Positions 33,531-45,152 of a stretch of DNA of 64,000 nt are shown here, in pieces. The stretch is from Arcuatula senhousia (taxonomy: Eukaryota; Mollusca; Bivalvia; Mytilida; Mytilidae): the NCBI GenBank assembly GCA_963971305.1, contig CAXARO010001796.1:1-64000 (forward strand), in the 5' to 3' direction. Both the position numbers and the translations under genes were made by a program. Within the stretch, counting starts at the first letter, position 1. Each line of letters opens with the position of its first letter. The notes beneath the pieces were generated by a model. It saw only the letters and a program-made list of their open reading frames with translations. It ran no database searches and had not been told where the DNA came from.

Positions 33531-33534
33531 TTTT

Positions 33535-33790
33535 TCATCGAAGTTCGTGGAATTCATTATAACGTTTAGGTGGCATGGTCTACAAATCCAGTAGGTGCTT
33601 TGTGGTGCTGATTTCAATGCTTCACATTTCAGATGAAACCAAGTAAGGCATCCATCACACTTGTTTGGCGGTGAATTGTGGACATCGGTGTCACATATAC
33701 TCTAGGCTGGTTCCCAGTGAGCCGTTTGCCAGCTTATACAAACTCCACATAGATATTCCACGCTGTCGTTTTTCTCGGACACCTCCTTGT
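33535..33790 (-). pseudogene. PHD-finger relic
   Basis: Minus-strand frame reads VEYLCGVCISWQTAHW, an in-frame stop, then SICDTDVHNSPPNKCDGCLT, WFHLKCEALKSA and STYWICRPCH. The CDGC-x2-WFH-x2-C and W-x-C-x2-C spacing is that of a PHD zinc finger, which binds histone tails. PHD fingers are also found in some LINE ORF1 proteins and other transposon proteins, which seems more likely here because no flanking exons or splice sites are evident. The stop makes it non-functional. Confidence 0.55.
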
Positions 33791-33799
33791 TAAGGAAGT

Positions 33800-34227
33800 T
33801 CCATCCGTCCACCGTAAAGTACTTTTTAATTCTTATTCAAATATCATTTGTATCGATATATTTCCAAACTTTCTCATCTCTTCTTTTGTTACTTTTAATC
33901 TACTAGCGTGTTCAGTGTTAACTTTTGCTGTCAATACCCGGTTGAGCAAATGTCCAGGTTTTGACTCTGAAAAAAAAATGTGTTAAAAGAAAAACAAAAC
34001 AAAAACTTTAAAAACTCATAATTTTTTAATGCGACATAAATATAAGCGTGTAAAAATAAGGTGTAAGAATAACTATTGTTACACGTTCAGTTCCGTCACC
34101 GTCATTGTGCAGATGTAACATTCCAGATCTAACACAACAACGTACCATGATTTATTAACCTAGGACTAAACTTCACTTTTCTATTATATGTTTTGAAAGT
34201 TGTCAGTCATTCAATCAGAAATCATTC
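33800..34227. other. AT-rich stretch, nothing recognised
   Basis: No open frame with motifs and no repeat family recognised before the TSD of the next SINE-2. Confidence 0.4.
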
Positions 34228-34239
34228 AATCAGAAATAA

Positions 34240-34748
34240 CCCGTGCGGGTTCCGGGTGGCGAATAGGCCCGCAGCAGCGCTAAGCTTGTCGGTAAAAGTC
34301 CACTAAAGAGCGCTCAGAAACCTAACATAAGGTCAGGCCGCTTTGCCCACAAAGCGACTGGGATGTGTGCCCCAGGTGGTTGAATGGGGCAGCCCTGACA
34401 TCGAGAGATGCGGGGTCGTCAGGCGATAATGCGGAAAACCTGACCGCAAACCATAATGGTGCACCGTGTTGGGAAAAATGTCACGTTCCTCGCACGTTAA
34501 AGAACCCTGCTGCAGGTCTCGGTAAGAGTAGGACCCGTAGGATCCCCATGCAGGAGGCTAAATTTCACGTCCCTACCCATCACTCCTTTTTCCAGTGGCA
34601 GTCAAAACTCTCCTACCCTATTGGCCTTGTGTCCCCATTTCCTCCACTTCATTATCATTTCATGTTCATTGTATCATCACTTTCATGTTCATCTCCCGGA
34701 TATAGCCGAAATCGTGCTGCTTGGGAGTAAAGCAATAACTAACTAACT
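34240..34748 (+). mobile_element. SINE-2, full length, with 12-bp TSD
   Basis: TSD aatcagaaataa at 34228-34239 and 34749-34760. Head cccgtgcgggttccgggtgg, tail aagcaataactaactaacta. Inserted at the edge of the hammerhead repeat, whose first bases form the TSD. Confidence 0.9.
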
Positions 34749-34792
34749 AATCAGAAATAAAAATGACAACAAAGTTCCAGACAATAAATTTT

Positions 34793-34842
34793 GCTACGCT
34801 TGACGCGCGTTTCGTCTATTCAAGACTCATCAGAGGCGCTCT
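34793..34842 (-). ncRNA. Hammerhead ribozyme, monomer 1
   Basis: Minus strand 5' to 3': stem I strand AGCGCCU, core CUGAUGA, stem II GUCU-UGAAU-AGAC, core GAAA, short stem III CGC-GCG closed by the A-U pair, cleavage triplet GUC (34804-34802), then AAGCGUAGC as the 3' stem I strand. All core residues match the consensus. Stem I has one C-A mismatch. The palindrome ACGCGCGU means stem III has no loop, so cleavage may need a dimer, as known for hammerheads with minimal stem III. Predicted cut between 34802 and 34801. Confidence 0.85.
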
Positions 34843-35127
34843 ACCAAAACTATTGAAAATGGCAAACACTATATGATTATGTAAAGAAAACTAGGGAACC
34901 AAATTATTACTAAAACGATCAACCTATGTCCGGGGTAGGAAGAACCTTAGAGTTTAGACAATTTTGAAATTTAAACGGATAATTTAAAAGCTTTGATGTG
35001 TTCTCCAACACAAAAGAGTTGGTGCCGGAGCGGGCTAACCTCGGGGAATTAAAACTCCACCAGCAGTGCTAACCTTCAGGGGTGTTCGAAATAAAAATGA
35101 CAACAAAGTTCCAGACAATAAAATTTT

Positions 35128-35178
35128 GCTACGCCTGACGCGCGTTTCGTCTATTCAAGACTCATTAATGCACTCTAC
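35128..35178 (-). ncRNA. Hammerhead ribozyme, monomer 2, core mutated
   Basis: Same stem II and GAAACGCGCGUC with the predicted cut between 35137 and 35136. CUGAUGA has become UUAAUGA, changing invariant C3 and G5, and the 5' stem I strand is altered. The 3' stem I strand AGGCGU is the better version. Probably inactive. Confidence 0.8.
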
Positions 35179-35367
35179 CAAAAATATTGAAAATGCCAAA
35201 CACTATATGATTTTTAAGAGCATAGAACAGTAAAACCAAAAATACCAAATTGGGGAACCAAATTATTACTAAGATGATCAACCTATGTCTGGGTTGGAAG
35301 TACCTTAGGGTTTAGACAATTTCGAAACGGAAAATTCAAAAGCTTTGATGTGTTCTCCTACACACAA

Positions 35368-35590
35368 AAAATCAAGGTAAAAGTCAAAAGATGGGGACGC
35401 AAATGAGCTAAGCTGCTACTTGGGCAATTGCATACCAAGTTTCATCGTATCAGGGCATATAGTTCTTGAGATATTGAGGTGCTCATAAACCTTTAACATT
35501 GGAAGTTAAGATCCCACTGTCGCCACCTCCATAAAGTTTCACCAACTCATGACTTTTTAAGTGTTTGATATTGTGCACATTTATAGCGTA
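35368..35590 (+). repeat. Family-B core unit fragment
   Basis: gtcaaaagatggggacgcaa, cataccaagtttcatcg and agttcttgagatat match one unit of the 47.6-48.3 kb core. No head or hairpin. Confidence 0.7.
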
Positions 35591-35760
35591 ATTTTCAAAG
35601 GGCAAAATCCCCTAGAAGGAGTCATTTGATAACTTCTACCCAATTGCGACTTTTGTAGAGATTTTGATACTGAAGAAGAAAAGTTGCATCAGGTTTTGAA
35701 CAGGAAGTAGGTAAGCGACGGACATGAAATTAAATCCCATGGTATTGGACCCCTTGCTTA
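35591..35760 (+). repeat. Family-A core unit fragment
   Basis: agggcaaaatcccctagaag, acttttgtagagattttgat and aggaagtaggtaagcgacgg resemble the last core unit of family A. It is followed by mosaic sequence without ends. Confidence 0.5.
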
Positions 35761-35939
35761 TGATGCATACCATAAAGCAAGTAGCTGTGATTAGCAGTTA
35801 CTGAGAAAACTGTTACAAAAAATAATTACTGGCCCAGCATCTAACATTAACCTGGTTATTCATTACATGAAATCTGGCCAAAATCATTAATTTCAATTAT
35901 CTCGCCTTTTGTGTAACCTGAAAAATAGGAAATATAAAT

Positions 35940-35966
35940 TACGACAAAGTTCCAGACAATAAATAT
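35940..35966 (-). repeat. Short hammerhead-repeat fragment
   Basis: acgacaaagttccagac then aataaat, matching the first 25 bp of the monomers and stopping before the ribozyme. Confidence 0.5.
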
Positions 35967-36076
35967 GAACGTCTCCATGAAATGTACTTCTTTGGTGAAA
36001 AGTTTCATCACAATCCACTTAACAGATAAGGTAGAGTTATGCTTACAAGATATGTTGGCAATGAACATGCATGAAA

Positions 36077-36126
36077 GGTGTGTGTGTGTGTGTGCGGGCC
36101 GGCGGGTGAATGTGTGTGTGTGTCTG
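36077..36126. repeat. GT-rich microsatellite
   Basis: Runs of GT on both sides of gcgggccggcgggtgaa. Confidence 0.85.
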
Positions 36127-36363
36127 TGTATTGGTGTTAAATGTCCTTTATAGATGCACATAGGCCATGTAAGGCAGTAATAGTGGTGGAGGAAACCAGA
36201 TACAAGAGGCTCCCAGGAGCCTGAATCGCTCACCTGAACTACACAGATACACATATTTTGTTGATATTATTGTGCTTAACCATATGCAATTAAAATTTTT
36301 GAAATATCTTGTATAGTTTTCAAGATATAGGGCTAAATAAGTGCAAAATTTAAAAAAAAATTA

Positions 36364-37411
36364 CAAACAAGAGGCTCCCAGGAGCCTGAATCGCTCACCT
36401 GAGCCACACAGATACACATATTTTGTAGATATTATTGTCCTTATTCATATGCAATTTAAATTTTTGAAATATCTTGTGTAGTTTTCAAGCTATAGGGCTA
36501 AATAAGTGCAAAATTTTGAAAAAAAAAATCAAAAAGGGCAATAACTCCCACATCAGCGGTTAGATCTTTTTCAAAATTTCAGGACAGGTAGATCTTAATA
36601 TGCTGATCACTTTTGATTCTTGCACAATCTTGATATCTGTAACCATTTTTGAGTTATTAGCAAAAAACTACAAGTTACCCCTATATTCTATTTTTAGCCA
36701 TGGCGGCCATGTTTTTTGACGAATCTAAAATCAGAACGATAGAATTGTAGCATATATGCTATGATACAAATGTGCCAAGTTTAAATGCAGTTGGTCTTAT
36801 GGTGTCAGACAAGTTAATCTTTGAAATTCAGGGGAAAAGTAATGAAAAAATATAAATTTTGACGTTTTAAGGGCAATAACTCCTAAAAGGAATGGTCCTA
36901 CAGTTTTGACTTGATTACATGAAATATAGATCTTGATGTGCTTAATCATAGGCAATTTGATTTTTTAAAATATCTTGTATAGTTTTCAAGGTACAGGGCT
37001 AAATAAGTGCTAAATTTTGAAAAAATCCAGAAAAAGGGCCACAACTCCTACATCCGATGTTGGATCTTTTTGAAAATTTCTGGGCAGGTAGATCTTGAGG
37101 TGCTGATCACTTGTACTTCCTGTCAGAATTTTGATATTTGTTACCGTTTTTGAGTTATTTGCAAAAAAACTGTAATTTGACCCCTATGTTCTATTTTTAG
37201 CCATGGCGGCAATGTTTTTTTACGAATCAAAAATACGAACGATAGTTTTGTACACATAATACCACTTAACAACTCTACTAAGTTTGGTTGCAATTGGAAT
37301 TATGGTGTCGGACAAGTTAACGTTTGAAAAATTGTGTACAGACGACGACGACGGACGCCAAGTGATGATAAAAGCTCACATGGACCTTGGGTCCAGGTGA
37401 GCTAAAAATCT
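36364..37411 (+). mobile_element. Family-A element, complete, nested
   Basis: Head at 36364, two long core units with ccatggcggccatgtttttt, GACGACGACGACGGACGCC tract near 37345, hairpin cacatggaccttgggtccag. It interrupts the outer element that begins at 36204. Confidence 0.75.
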
Positions 37412-37840
37412 GAATGACAGAATTGTAATATATAAGCTATTTAACAAGTGTGCCATCTTAAGATGCAGTTGTTTACCTTGTCAAACAAGTTAATCTTTGA
37501 AATTCAGAGGAAAAGTAATGAAAAATGGTAAATTTTGATGTTTAAAGGATAATAACTCCTAAAAGAAATGGTCCTACAGCTTTGACCTAAATATATGAAA
37601 TGTAGATCTTGATGTGCTTAATCATATGCAATTTAAATTTTTGAAACTCTTATATAGTTTTCAAGATATATGGCTAAATAAGTGAAAAATTTTGAAAAAA
37701 TCCAAAAAAGGGCAATAACTCCTACATCAATGGTTGGATCTTCTTGAAACTTTCAGAATAGGTAGATTTTGAGATGCTGATCACTTTTGTCACCGATCAT
37801 AATTTTGATATCTTTAACCATTTTTGAGTTGTTAGCAAAC

Positions 37841-40238
37841 AAGAGGCTCACAGGAGCCTGAATCGCTCACCTGGTCTTAATGTCAACCCTTTGAAGACTT
37901 TTGTATAGCTAAATGAGCTGAATGTTTAAGCAATAAAAAGCTTTTCTCTATCTGCAATAGTTTTCATTCCAAAGCAAAAAACACTATTTTTCACCTTTAA
38001 AGGGCCATAACCCCTTAAAGGGGTCATCTGACAACTTCGACCCTAAAAAGACTTTTGTAGAGCTAATTAAGCTGAACATTTAAGCAAGCAACATCTTTTC
38101 TCTATCTGCAAAAGTTTTCTTTCTTTAGGCCAAAAACACTTTTTTTTTGCCTTTAAGGGGCCGTAACCACTATAAGGGGTCATCTGGCAACTTTGACCCT
38201 ATGGAAACTTTTGTAGAGCTAAATGAGCTGAACATTTAAGCAAGCAACAACTTTTCTCTATCTGCAATAGTTTTCATTCTATAGGCCAAAAACACTATTT
38301 TTTGCCTTTAAGGGGCCGTAACCCCTATAAGGGGTCATCTGACAACTTCGACCCTATGGAGGCTTGTGTAGAGCTAAATGAGCTGAACATTTATGCAAGC
38401 AACAGCTTTTCTCTATCTGCAATAGTTTTCATTCTATAGGCCAAAAACACTATTTTTTGCCTTTAAGGGGCCGTAATCCCTATAAGGGGTCATCTGACAA
38501 CTTCGACCCCATGGAGGCTATTGTAGAGCTAAAGGAGCTGAACATTTAAGCAAGCTACAGCTTTTCTCTATCTGCAATAGTTTTCATTCTACAGGCCAAA
38601 AACTCTGTTTTTTGCCTTTAAGGGGCCATAACCCCTATAAGGGGTCATCTGACAACTTTGACGTTATGGAGACTTTTGTAGAGCTAAATGAGCTGAACAT
38701 TTAAGCAAGCAACAGCTTCTCTCTATCTGCAATAGTTTTCATTCCATAGGCCAAAAACATGAAACAAGAGGCTCCCAGGAGCCTGAATCGCTCACCTGGT
38801 CTTAATATCAACCCTTTGAAGACTTTTGTATAGCTAAATGAGCTGAATGTTTAAGCAATAAAAAGCTTTTCTTTATCTGCAATAGTTTTCATTCCAAAGC
38901 AAAAAACACTATTTTTCACCTTTAAAGGGCCATAACCCCTTAAAGGGGTCATCTGACAACTTCGACCCTAAAAAGACTTTTGTAGAGCTAATTAAGCTGA
39001 ACATTTAAGCAAGCGACATCTTTTCTCTATCTGCAAAAGTTTTCTTACTTTAGGCCAAAAACACTATTTTTTGCCTTTAAGGGGCCCGTAACCACTATAA
39101 GGGGTCATCTGGCAACTTTGACCCTATGGAACATTTGTAGAGCTAAATGAGCTGAACATTTAAGCAAGTAACAGCTTTTCTCTATCTGCAATAGTTTTCA
39201 TTCTATAGGCCAAAAACTCTATTTTAGGGGCCATAACCCCTATAAGGGGTCATCTGACAACTTTGACCCTATGGAAACTTTTGTAGAGCTAAATGAGCTG
39301 AACATTTAAGCAAGCAACAGCTTTTCTCTATCTGCAATAGTTTTCATTCTATAGGCCAAAAACACTATTTTTTGCCTTTAAGGGGCCGTAACCCCTATAA
39401 CGGGTCATCTGACAACTTTGACCCTATGGAGGCTTGTGTAGAGCTAAACGAGCTGAACATTTAAGCAAGCAACAGCTTTTCTCTATCTGCAATAGTTTTC
39501 ATTCTATAGGCCAAAAACTCTATGTTTTGCCTTTAAGGGGCCATAACCCCTATAAGGGGTCATCTGACAACTTTGACCTTATAGAGACTTTTGTAGAGCT
39601 AAAAGAGCTGAACATTTTAGCAAGCAACAGCTTTTCTCTATCTGCAATAGTTTTCATTCTATAGGCCAAAAACTCTATGTTTTGCCTTTAAGGGGCCATA
39701 ACCCCTATAAGGGCTCATCTGACAACTTTGACCTTATGGAGACTTTTGTAGAGCTAAATGAGCTGAACATTTAAGCAAGCAACAGCTTCTCTCTATCTGC
39801 AATAGTTTTCATTCCATAGGCCAAAAACTGAAAAAATGCTATTTTTCACCTTTAAGGGGCCGTAACTCCCATAAGGGCTCATCTGACAACTTCGACTGAA
39901 TGGAGACTTTTGTAGAGCTTTTGATGCTGAAGCAGTAGCGTGGCATCAGATTTCATCTATCTCTTATACTTTTTGATTTACAAGCCAAAAACAGTAGTCT
40001 GACCCCCCTGGTCTATTTTTAGCAACGGCGGCCATGTTTTTCGACGAATCAAAAATCCCCACATCAGTTCTGTGGGGGATACCCTAAAAAACAACCAGAC
40101 CAAATTTGGTTTGAATCTGTGCAGCCGTTTCAGAGGAGAAGAAGTTTGAAGAAAAGTTAACGACGACGACGGACGACGACGACGACGGACGCCAAGTGAT
40201 GGCAATAGCTCACATGGCCTTTGGCCAGGTGAGCTAAA
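37841..40238 (+). mobile_element. Family-A element with two heads and about a dozen 160-bp units
   Basis: The block 37841-38760 is repeated from 38763 with the same cctggtcttaat start, giving two heads and a single 3' hairpin at 40208-40238. The empty site is seen at 41408 (gttgttagcaaaaaactgca), split here as ttagcaaa / ctgcaattta. Units carry gagctgaacatttaagcaag and aaggggccgtaacccc. Confidence 0.8.
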
Positions 40239-41642
40239 AACTGCAATTTACCCCTATGTTCTATTTTTAGCCATGGCGGCCATATTTTTTGACGAATCAA
40301 AAATCGGAACGATAGAATTGTAGCATTTATGCTATTCAACAACTGTGCCAAGTTTGGTTGAAGTTGGATGTATGGTGTCAGACAAGTTAATCTATGAAAT
40401 TCAGGGGAAAAGTAATGAAAAATGGTAAATTTTGATGCTTCAAGGGCCATAACTCCTAAAAAATTGGTTCTACAACTTTGACCTTATTACATTAAATGTA
40501 TATCTTGATGTGCTTAATCATATGCAATTTGAATTTTTAAAATATCTTGTATAGTTTTGAAGATACAGGGCTATTTAAGTGCAAAATTTTGAAAAAATCC
40601 AGAAAAAGGGCAATAACTCCTACATCGGTTGTTGGATCTTCTTGAAAATTTCTGGTCAGGTAGATCTTGATGTGCTGATTGCTTTGCCAGAATTTTGATA
40701 TCTGTTACCATTTTTGAGTTATTTGCAAAAAAACTGTAATTTGACCCCTATGTTCTATTTTTAGCCATGGCGACCATGTTTTTTTACGAATCAAAAATCC
40801 GAACGATAGTTTTGTACACATAATACCACTTAACAACTCTACTAAGTTTGGTTGCAATTGGACTTATGGTGTCGGACAAGTTAACGTTTGAAAAATTGTG
40901 TACAGACGACGACAGACGACGACGACGGACGCCAAGTGATGATAAAAGCTCACATGGACCTTGGGTCCAGGTGAGCTAAAAATCTGAATGACAGAATTGT
41001 AATATATAAGCTATTTTAAAACAAGTGTGCCATCTTAAGATGCAGTTGTTTACCTTGTCAAACAAGTTAATCTTTGAAATTCAGAGGAAAAGTAATGAAA
41101 AATGGTAAATTTTGTTGTTTAAAGGATAATAACTCCTAAAAGAAATGGTCCTACAGCTTTGACCTAAATATATGAAATGTAGATCTTGATGTGCTTAATC
41201 ATATGCAATTTAAATTTTTGAAATATCTTATATAGTTTTCAAGATATATGGCTAAATAAGTGAAAAATTTTGAAAAAAATCCAAAAAAGGGCAATAACTC
41301 CTACATCAATGGTTGGATCTTCTTGAAACTTTCAGAATAAGTAGATTTTGAGATGCTGATCACTTTTGTCACCGATCATAATTTTGATATCTTTAACCAT
41401 TTTTGAGTTGTTAGCAAAAAACTGCAATTTACCGCTATGTTCTATTTTTAGCCATGGCGGCCATATTTTTGGACGAATCAAAAATCGGAACGATAGAATT
41501 GTAGCATTTATGCTATTCAACAACTGTGCCAAGTTTGGTTGAAGTTGGATGTATGGTGTCAGACAAGTTAATCTATGAAATTCAGGGGAAAAGTAATGAA
41601 AAATGGTAAATTTTGATGCTTCAAGGGCCACAACTCCTAAAC

Positions 41643-42792
41643 TAGAGGCTCCCAGGAGCCTGAATCGCTCACCTTGTATTCGATGATACTTATATGCTGG
41701 ATATTTCATTAAAGGACTGCTACTCTGTGGAATTATCAATTTTAATGTTCTAAGGGAAACAACTCCTATCAAGAAAGGTCTTACAACTTTGACCTCATTA
41801 CATAATTTTTAGATCTTTATGTGCTTAACCATATGCAATTTAAATTTTTCAAATATCTTGTATTGTTTTCAAGATATAAGCCTTAAAAGAGCAAAATTTG
41901 AAAAAAAAAACAAGAAAAAGGGCAATAACTCCTACAACCATTGTAAGATCTTCTTCAAAACTTCAGGGCAGGTAGATCTTTATGTGCTGATCATTATTAT
42001 CCAAATAGAATTTTTATATCTATTACCATTTTTGAGTTATTTGCAAAAAACTGCAATTTACCTTATGTTCTATTTTTAGCCATGGCGGCCATGTTTTTTG
42101 TCGAATCGAAATTTCGAACGATAATTTTGTAGACCACATACTATTGAACAACCCTACCAAGTTTCATTTCATTTGACTAAGCAGTTTCAGAGAAGAAGAT
42201 TTTTGAAAAGTTGAACAAAAAACTGTGAAAATGGTCAATTTTTACAATCCAAGGGGTATAACTCCTAAAGGAATGATCCTACAACTTTGACTCTGTTACA
42301 ACTTTTGTAGATCTTGATGTGCTTAGTCATATGCAATTTAAATTTTTGAAATATCTTGTATAGTTTTCAAGATATAGGGCTAAATAAGTAATTTTTTTGA
42401 AAAAAATCCAGAAAAAGGGCAATAACTCCTACATCGGTTGTTGGATCTACTTGAAAATTTCTGGGCAGGTAGATCTTGAGGTGGTGATCACTTTAACCCT
42501 ATGCCAGAATTTTGATATCTGTTACCGTTTTTGAGTAATTTGCAAAAAACTGCAATTTACCCCTATGTTCTATTTTTAGCCATGGCGGCCATGTTTTTTG
42601 TCGAATCAAAATTTCGAACGATAATTTTGTAGAGGACATACTACAGAACAACCCTATCAAGTTTCATTACATTTGGCCAAGCGGTTTCAGAGAAGAAGAT
42701 TTTTGAAAAGTTGGACGACGGACGACGGACGACGGACGACGGACGCCAAGTGATTGCAAAAGCTCACATTGCCTTCGGCAAGGTGAGCTAAA
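41643..42792 (+). mobile_element. Family-A element, complete, nested
   Basis: Head ctagaggctcccaggagcc, GACGGACGACGGACGACGG near 42716-42745, hairpin cacattgccttcggcaaggtg. The flanks join as the empty site seen near 40446 (cctaaaaaattggttctac). Confidence 0.8.
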
Positions 42793-44380
42793 AATTGGTT
42801 CTACAACTTTGACCTTATTACATTAAATGTAGATCTTGATGTGCTTAGTCATATGCAATTTGAATTTTTAAAATATCTTGTATAGTTTTGAAGATACAGG
42901 GCTATTTAAGTGCAAAATTTTGAAAAAATCCAGAAAAAGGGCAATAACTCCTACATCGGTTGTTGGATCTTCTTGAAAATTTCTGGTCAGGTAGATCTTG
43001 ATGTGCTGATTACTTTTACCCTCGCCAGAATTTTGATATCTGTTACTGTTTTTGAGTTATTAGCAAAAAACTGCAATTTACCCCTATGTTCTATTTTTAG
43101 CCAATGGCGGCCATGTTTTTTTACGAATCAAAAATCTGAACGATAGTTTTGTACACATAATGCTACTTAACAACTGTACCAAGTTTGGTTGCAATTGGAC
43201 TTATGGTGTCGGACAAGTTAAAGTTTGAAAAATTGTGTACAGACGACGACAGACAACGACGACGACGGACGCCAAGTGATGATATAAGCTCCCATGGACC
43301 TTCGGTCCAGGTGAGCTAAAAAGGGCAATAACTCCCAAATCAGCAGTCAGATCTTTTTCAAAATTTCAGGACAGGTAGATCTTAATATGCTGATCACTTT
43401 TGATTCTTGCACAATTTCGATATCTGTAACCATTTTCGAGTTATTAATAAAAAACTACAATTTACCCCTATATTCTATTTTTAGACATAGCGGCCATGTT
43501 TTTTGACGAATTAAAAATCTGAACGATAGAATTGTAGAATATATGCTATTAAACAAGTGTGCCAAGTTTAAATGCAGTTGGTCTAATGGTGTCAGACAAG
43601 GTAATCTTTTAAATTCGGGGAAAAAGTAATGAAAAGTGGTAAATTTTGACGTTTTAAGGGCAATAACTCCTAAAAGGAATGGTCCTACAGCTTTGACCTA
43701 ATAACATGAAATGTAGATCTTGACATGCTTAATTATATGCAATTTGAATTTTTGAAATATCTTGTAAAGTTTTCAAGATATAGGGCTAAATAAGTGCAAA
43801 ATTTTGAAAAAATCCAGAAAAAGGGCAATAACTCCTACATCGGTTGTTGGACCTTTATGAAAATTTCTGGGCATGTAAATCTTGAGGTGCTGATCACTTT
43901 GCCAGAATTTTGATATCTGTTACCATTTTTGAGTTATTTGCAAAAAACTGTAATTTGACCCCTATGTTCTATTTTTAGCCATGGTGGCCATGTTTTTTTT
44001 ACGAATCAAAAATCTGAACAATAGTTTTGTACACATAATGCCACTAAACAACTGTACCAAGTTTGGTTGCAATTGGACTTATGGTGTTGGACAAGTTAAT
44101 GTTTGAAAAATTGTTTACAGATGACGATGACGACGGACACCAAGTGATGGCATAAGCTCACATGGCTTTTGGCCAGGTGAGCTAAAAACTACAGACCTTG
44201 GGCAGGTAACTGACACACCTAAGCTTTGTGTGGAGTTTGGGGTATTATAAAGGTTGATTCTGGGGTATTCTGGCAATACAAAAACAAACATGATTTTGAT
44301 ATACGTTTTATTATATAAACTTAAGGCTGCCGGCAGCAAACACTTCCAGAGTGTAAACCTTGTGTCAAACAAGAGTTTAA

Positions 44381-44758
44381 GGGAGTACAAGCCTGAGATT
44401 TTTTGTAATTAAAAGTTTTTTAGAATAGAAAATTTGGAAAGAATAGCTCAAAATAGCTAGCCTTTATGAAAAAAGTTTTCAAAAGCATGGAGTCGTTTTC
44501 AAGATATAGGCACCTAAAAATATGGGGGGCAAAAAATTCTCTAGATTTTTCATAGGAAATACATTGAAAGTTCATCTTCTGTTTTAACATAAAAATTGTA
44601 ATTAGAATTGAATGAAATTGTTATAGGGTGTTTATTAGGACCTTCTCTTAATAGTTCTGAACAAATATTAAGAAAACATGTTGAAAATTTTTTAATGCAT
44701 TTGAATGGATAAAAGCCGAGGATCTCGAAAATGTTCAATTTCTGAAGCTCATACTCCC
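44381..44758. mobile_element. MITE with TTAA duplication (piggyBac-like)
   Basis: Imperfect ~20-bp terminal inverted repeats: GGGAGTACAAGCCTGAGA at left and the complement of TCTGAAGCTCATACTCCC at right. TTAA at 44377-44380 and 44759-44762. No coding capacity. Confidence 0.7.
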
Positions 44759-44761
44759 TTA

Positions 44762-45149
44762 AGTGCAGTTCTCTGTAAGAATCAGGCAAAATTTAAAAAC
44801 TTTGAATCATGATTTTAAAAACACACCGTTTTGATAATAAATTGTCATTCAAAATAGCCTTCTAATGAAAAAAAACAAACATTAGTTGTTGTCTCGAGTG
44901 TCAGAGGATGGAGAAAAAATTTCTGTTAAAATGATAGGAATTTAGTGTGACTTGACAAGGTTATTTCCCTTAGATTCAAATTTTACATGCATTTCAACTA
45001 AAATATATCTCAAATTACTGACTTCTAAAAAAGTGCCAATGCATTTTTTGTTACTTTTTAAGCATTTTGAACAGTATTTTGAAGTCAAACTCGTGTGTTT
45101 TTTTAAATCATGATTCACCCATTGCCTGATTCTTACAGAGAATGGCACT
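44762..45149. mobile_element. MITE with long inverted repeats and TTA duplication
   Basis: About 60-bp arms: AGTGCAGTTCTCTGTAAGAA with TCAGGCAA at left, and TTGCCTGA with TTCTTACAGAGAATGGCACT at right. TTA at 44759-44761 and 45150-45152 fits a PIF/Harbinger-type 3-bp target. Shares its left target with the previous MITE. Confidence 0.7.
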
Positions 45150-45152
45150 TTA

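Larger units (their letters stand above)
34753..35367 (-). mobile_element. Hammerhead-ribozyme repeat, tandem dimer (retrozyme-like)
   Basis: Two direct copies of a ~335-bp monomer: 34753-35090 complete, 35091-35367 partial. Shared runs include acaaagttccagacaataaa, gacgcgcgtttcgtc, attattactaa and gctttgatgtgttctcc. Each monomer carries a hammerhead motif on the minus strand. Tandem dimers of a few hundred bp with type-I hammerheads are the described layout of animal retrozymes, which move as RNA circles with help from other retroelements. There is no coding capacity. Divergence between monomers is about 10-15 percent by eye, so this copy is not recent. Confidence 0.8.
36204..44188 (+). mobile_element. 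Nested and duplicated cluster of family-A elements
   Basis: Heads (acaagaggctcccaggagcc or close) at 36204, 36364, 37841, 38763 and 41643. 3' hairpins ending caggtgagctaaaa at about 37411, 40238, 40980, 42792, 43321 and 44188. More ends than heads, and repeated flanks (ctgaatgacagaattgtaat follows both 37411 and 40980), show duplication as well as insertion. Every 3' end is preceded by a GAC/GACGG tract and gccaagtgatg. The whole 8 kb has no gene. Confidence 0.85.

Noticed and set aside
35856..36254. A 132-codon minus-strand frame across the GT microsatellite
   Set aside because: Composition is driven by the simple repeat and by the family-A head; no domain is seen.
36204..44188. CRISPR-like regular repeats
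   Set aside because: Units of about 160 bp are contiguous and similar throughout, without unique spacers, and sit between transposon ends in a eukaryotic context.
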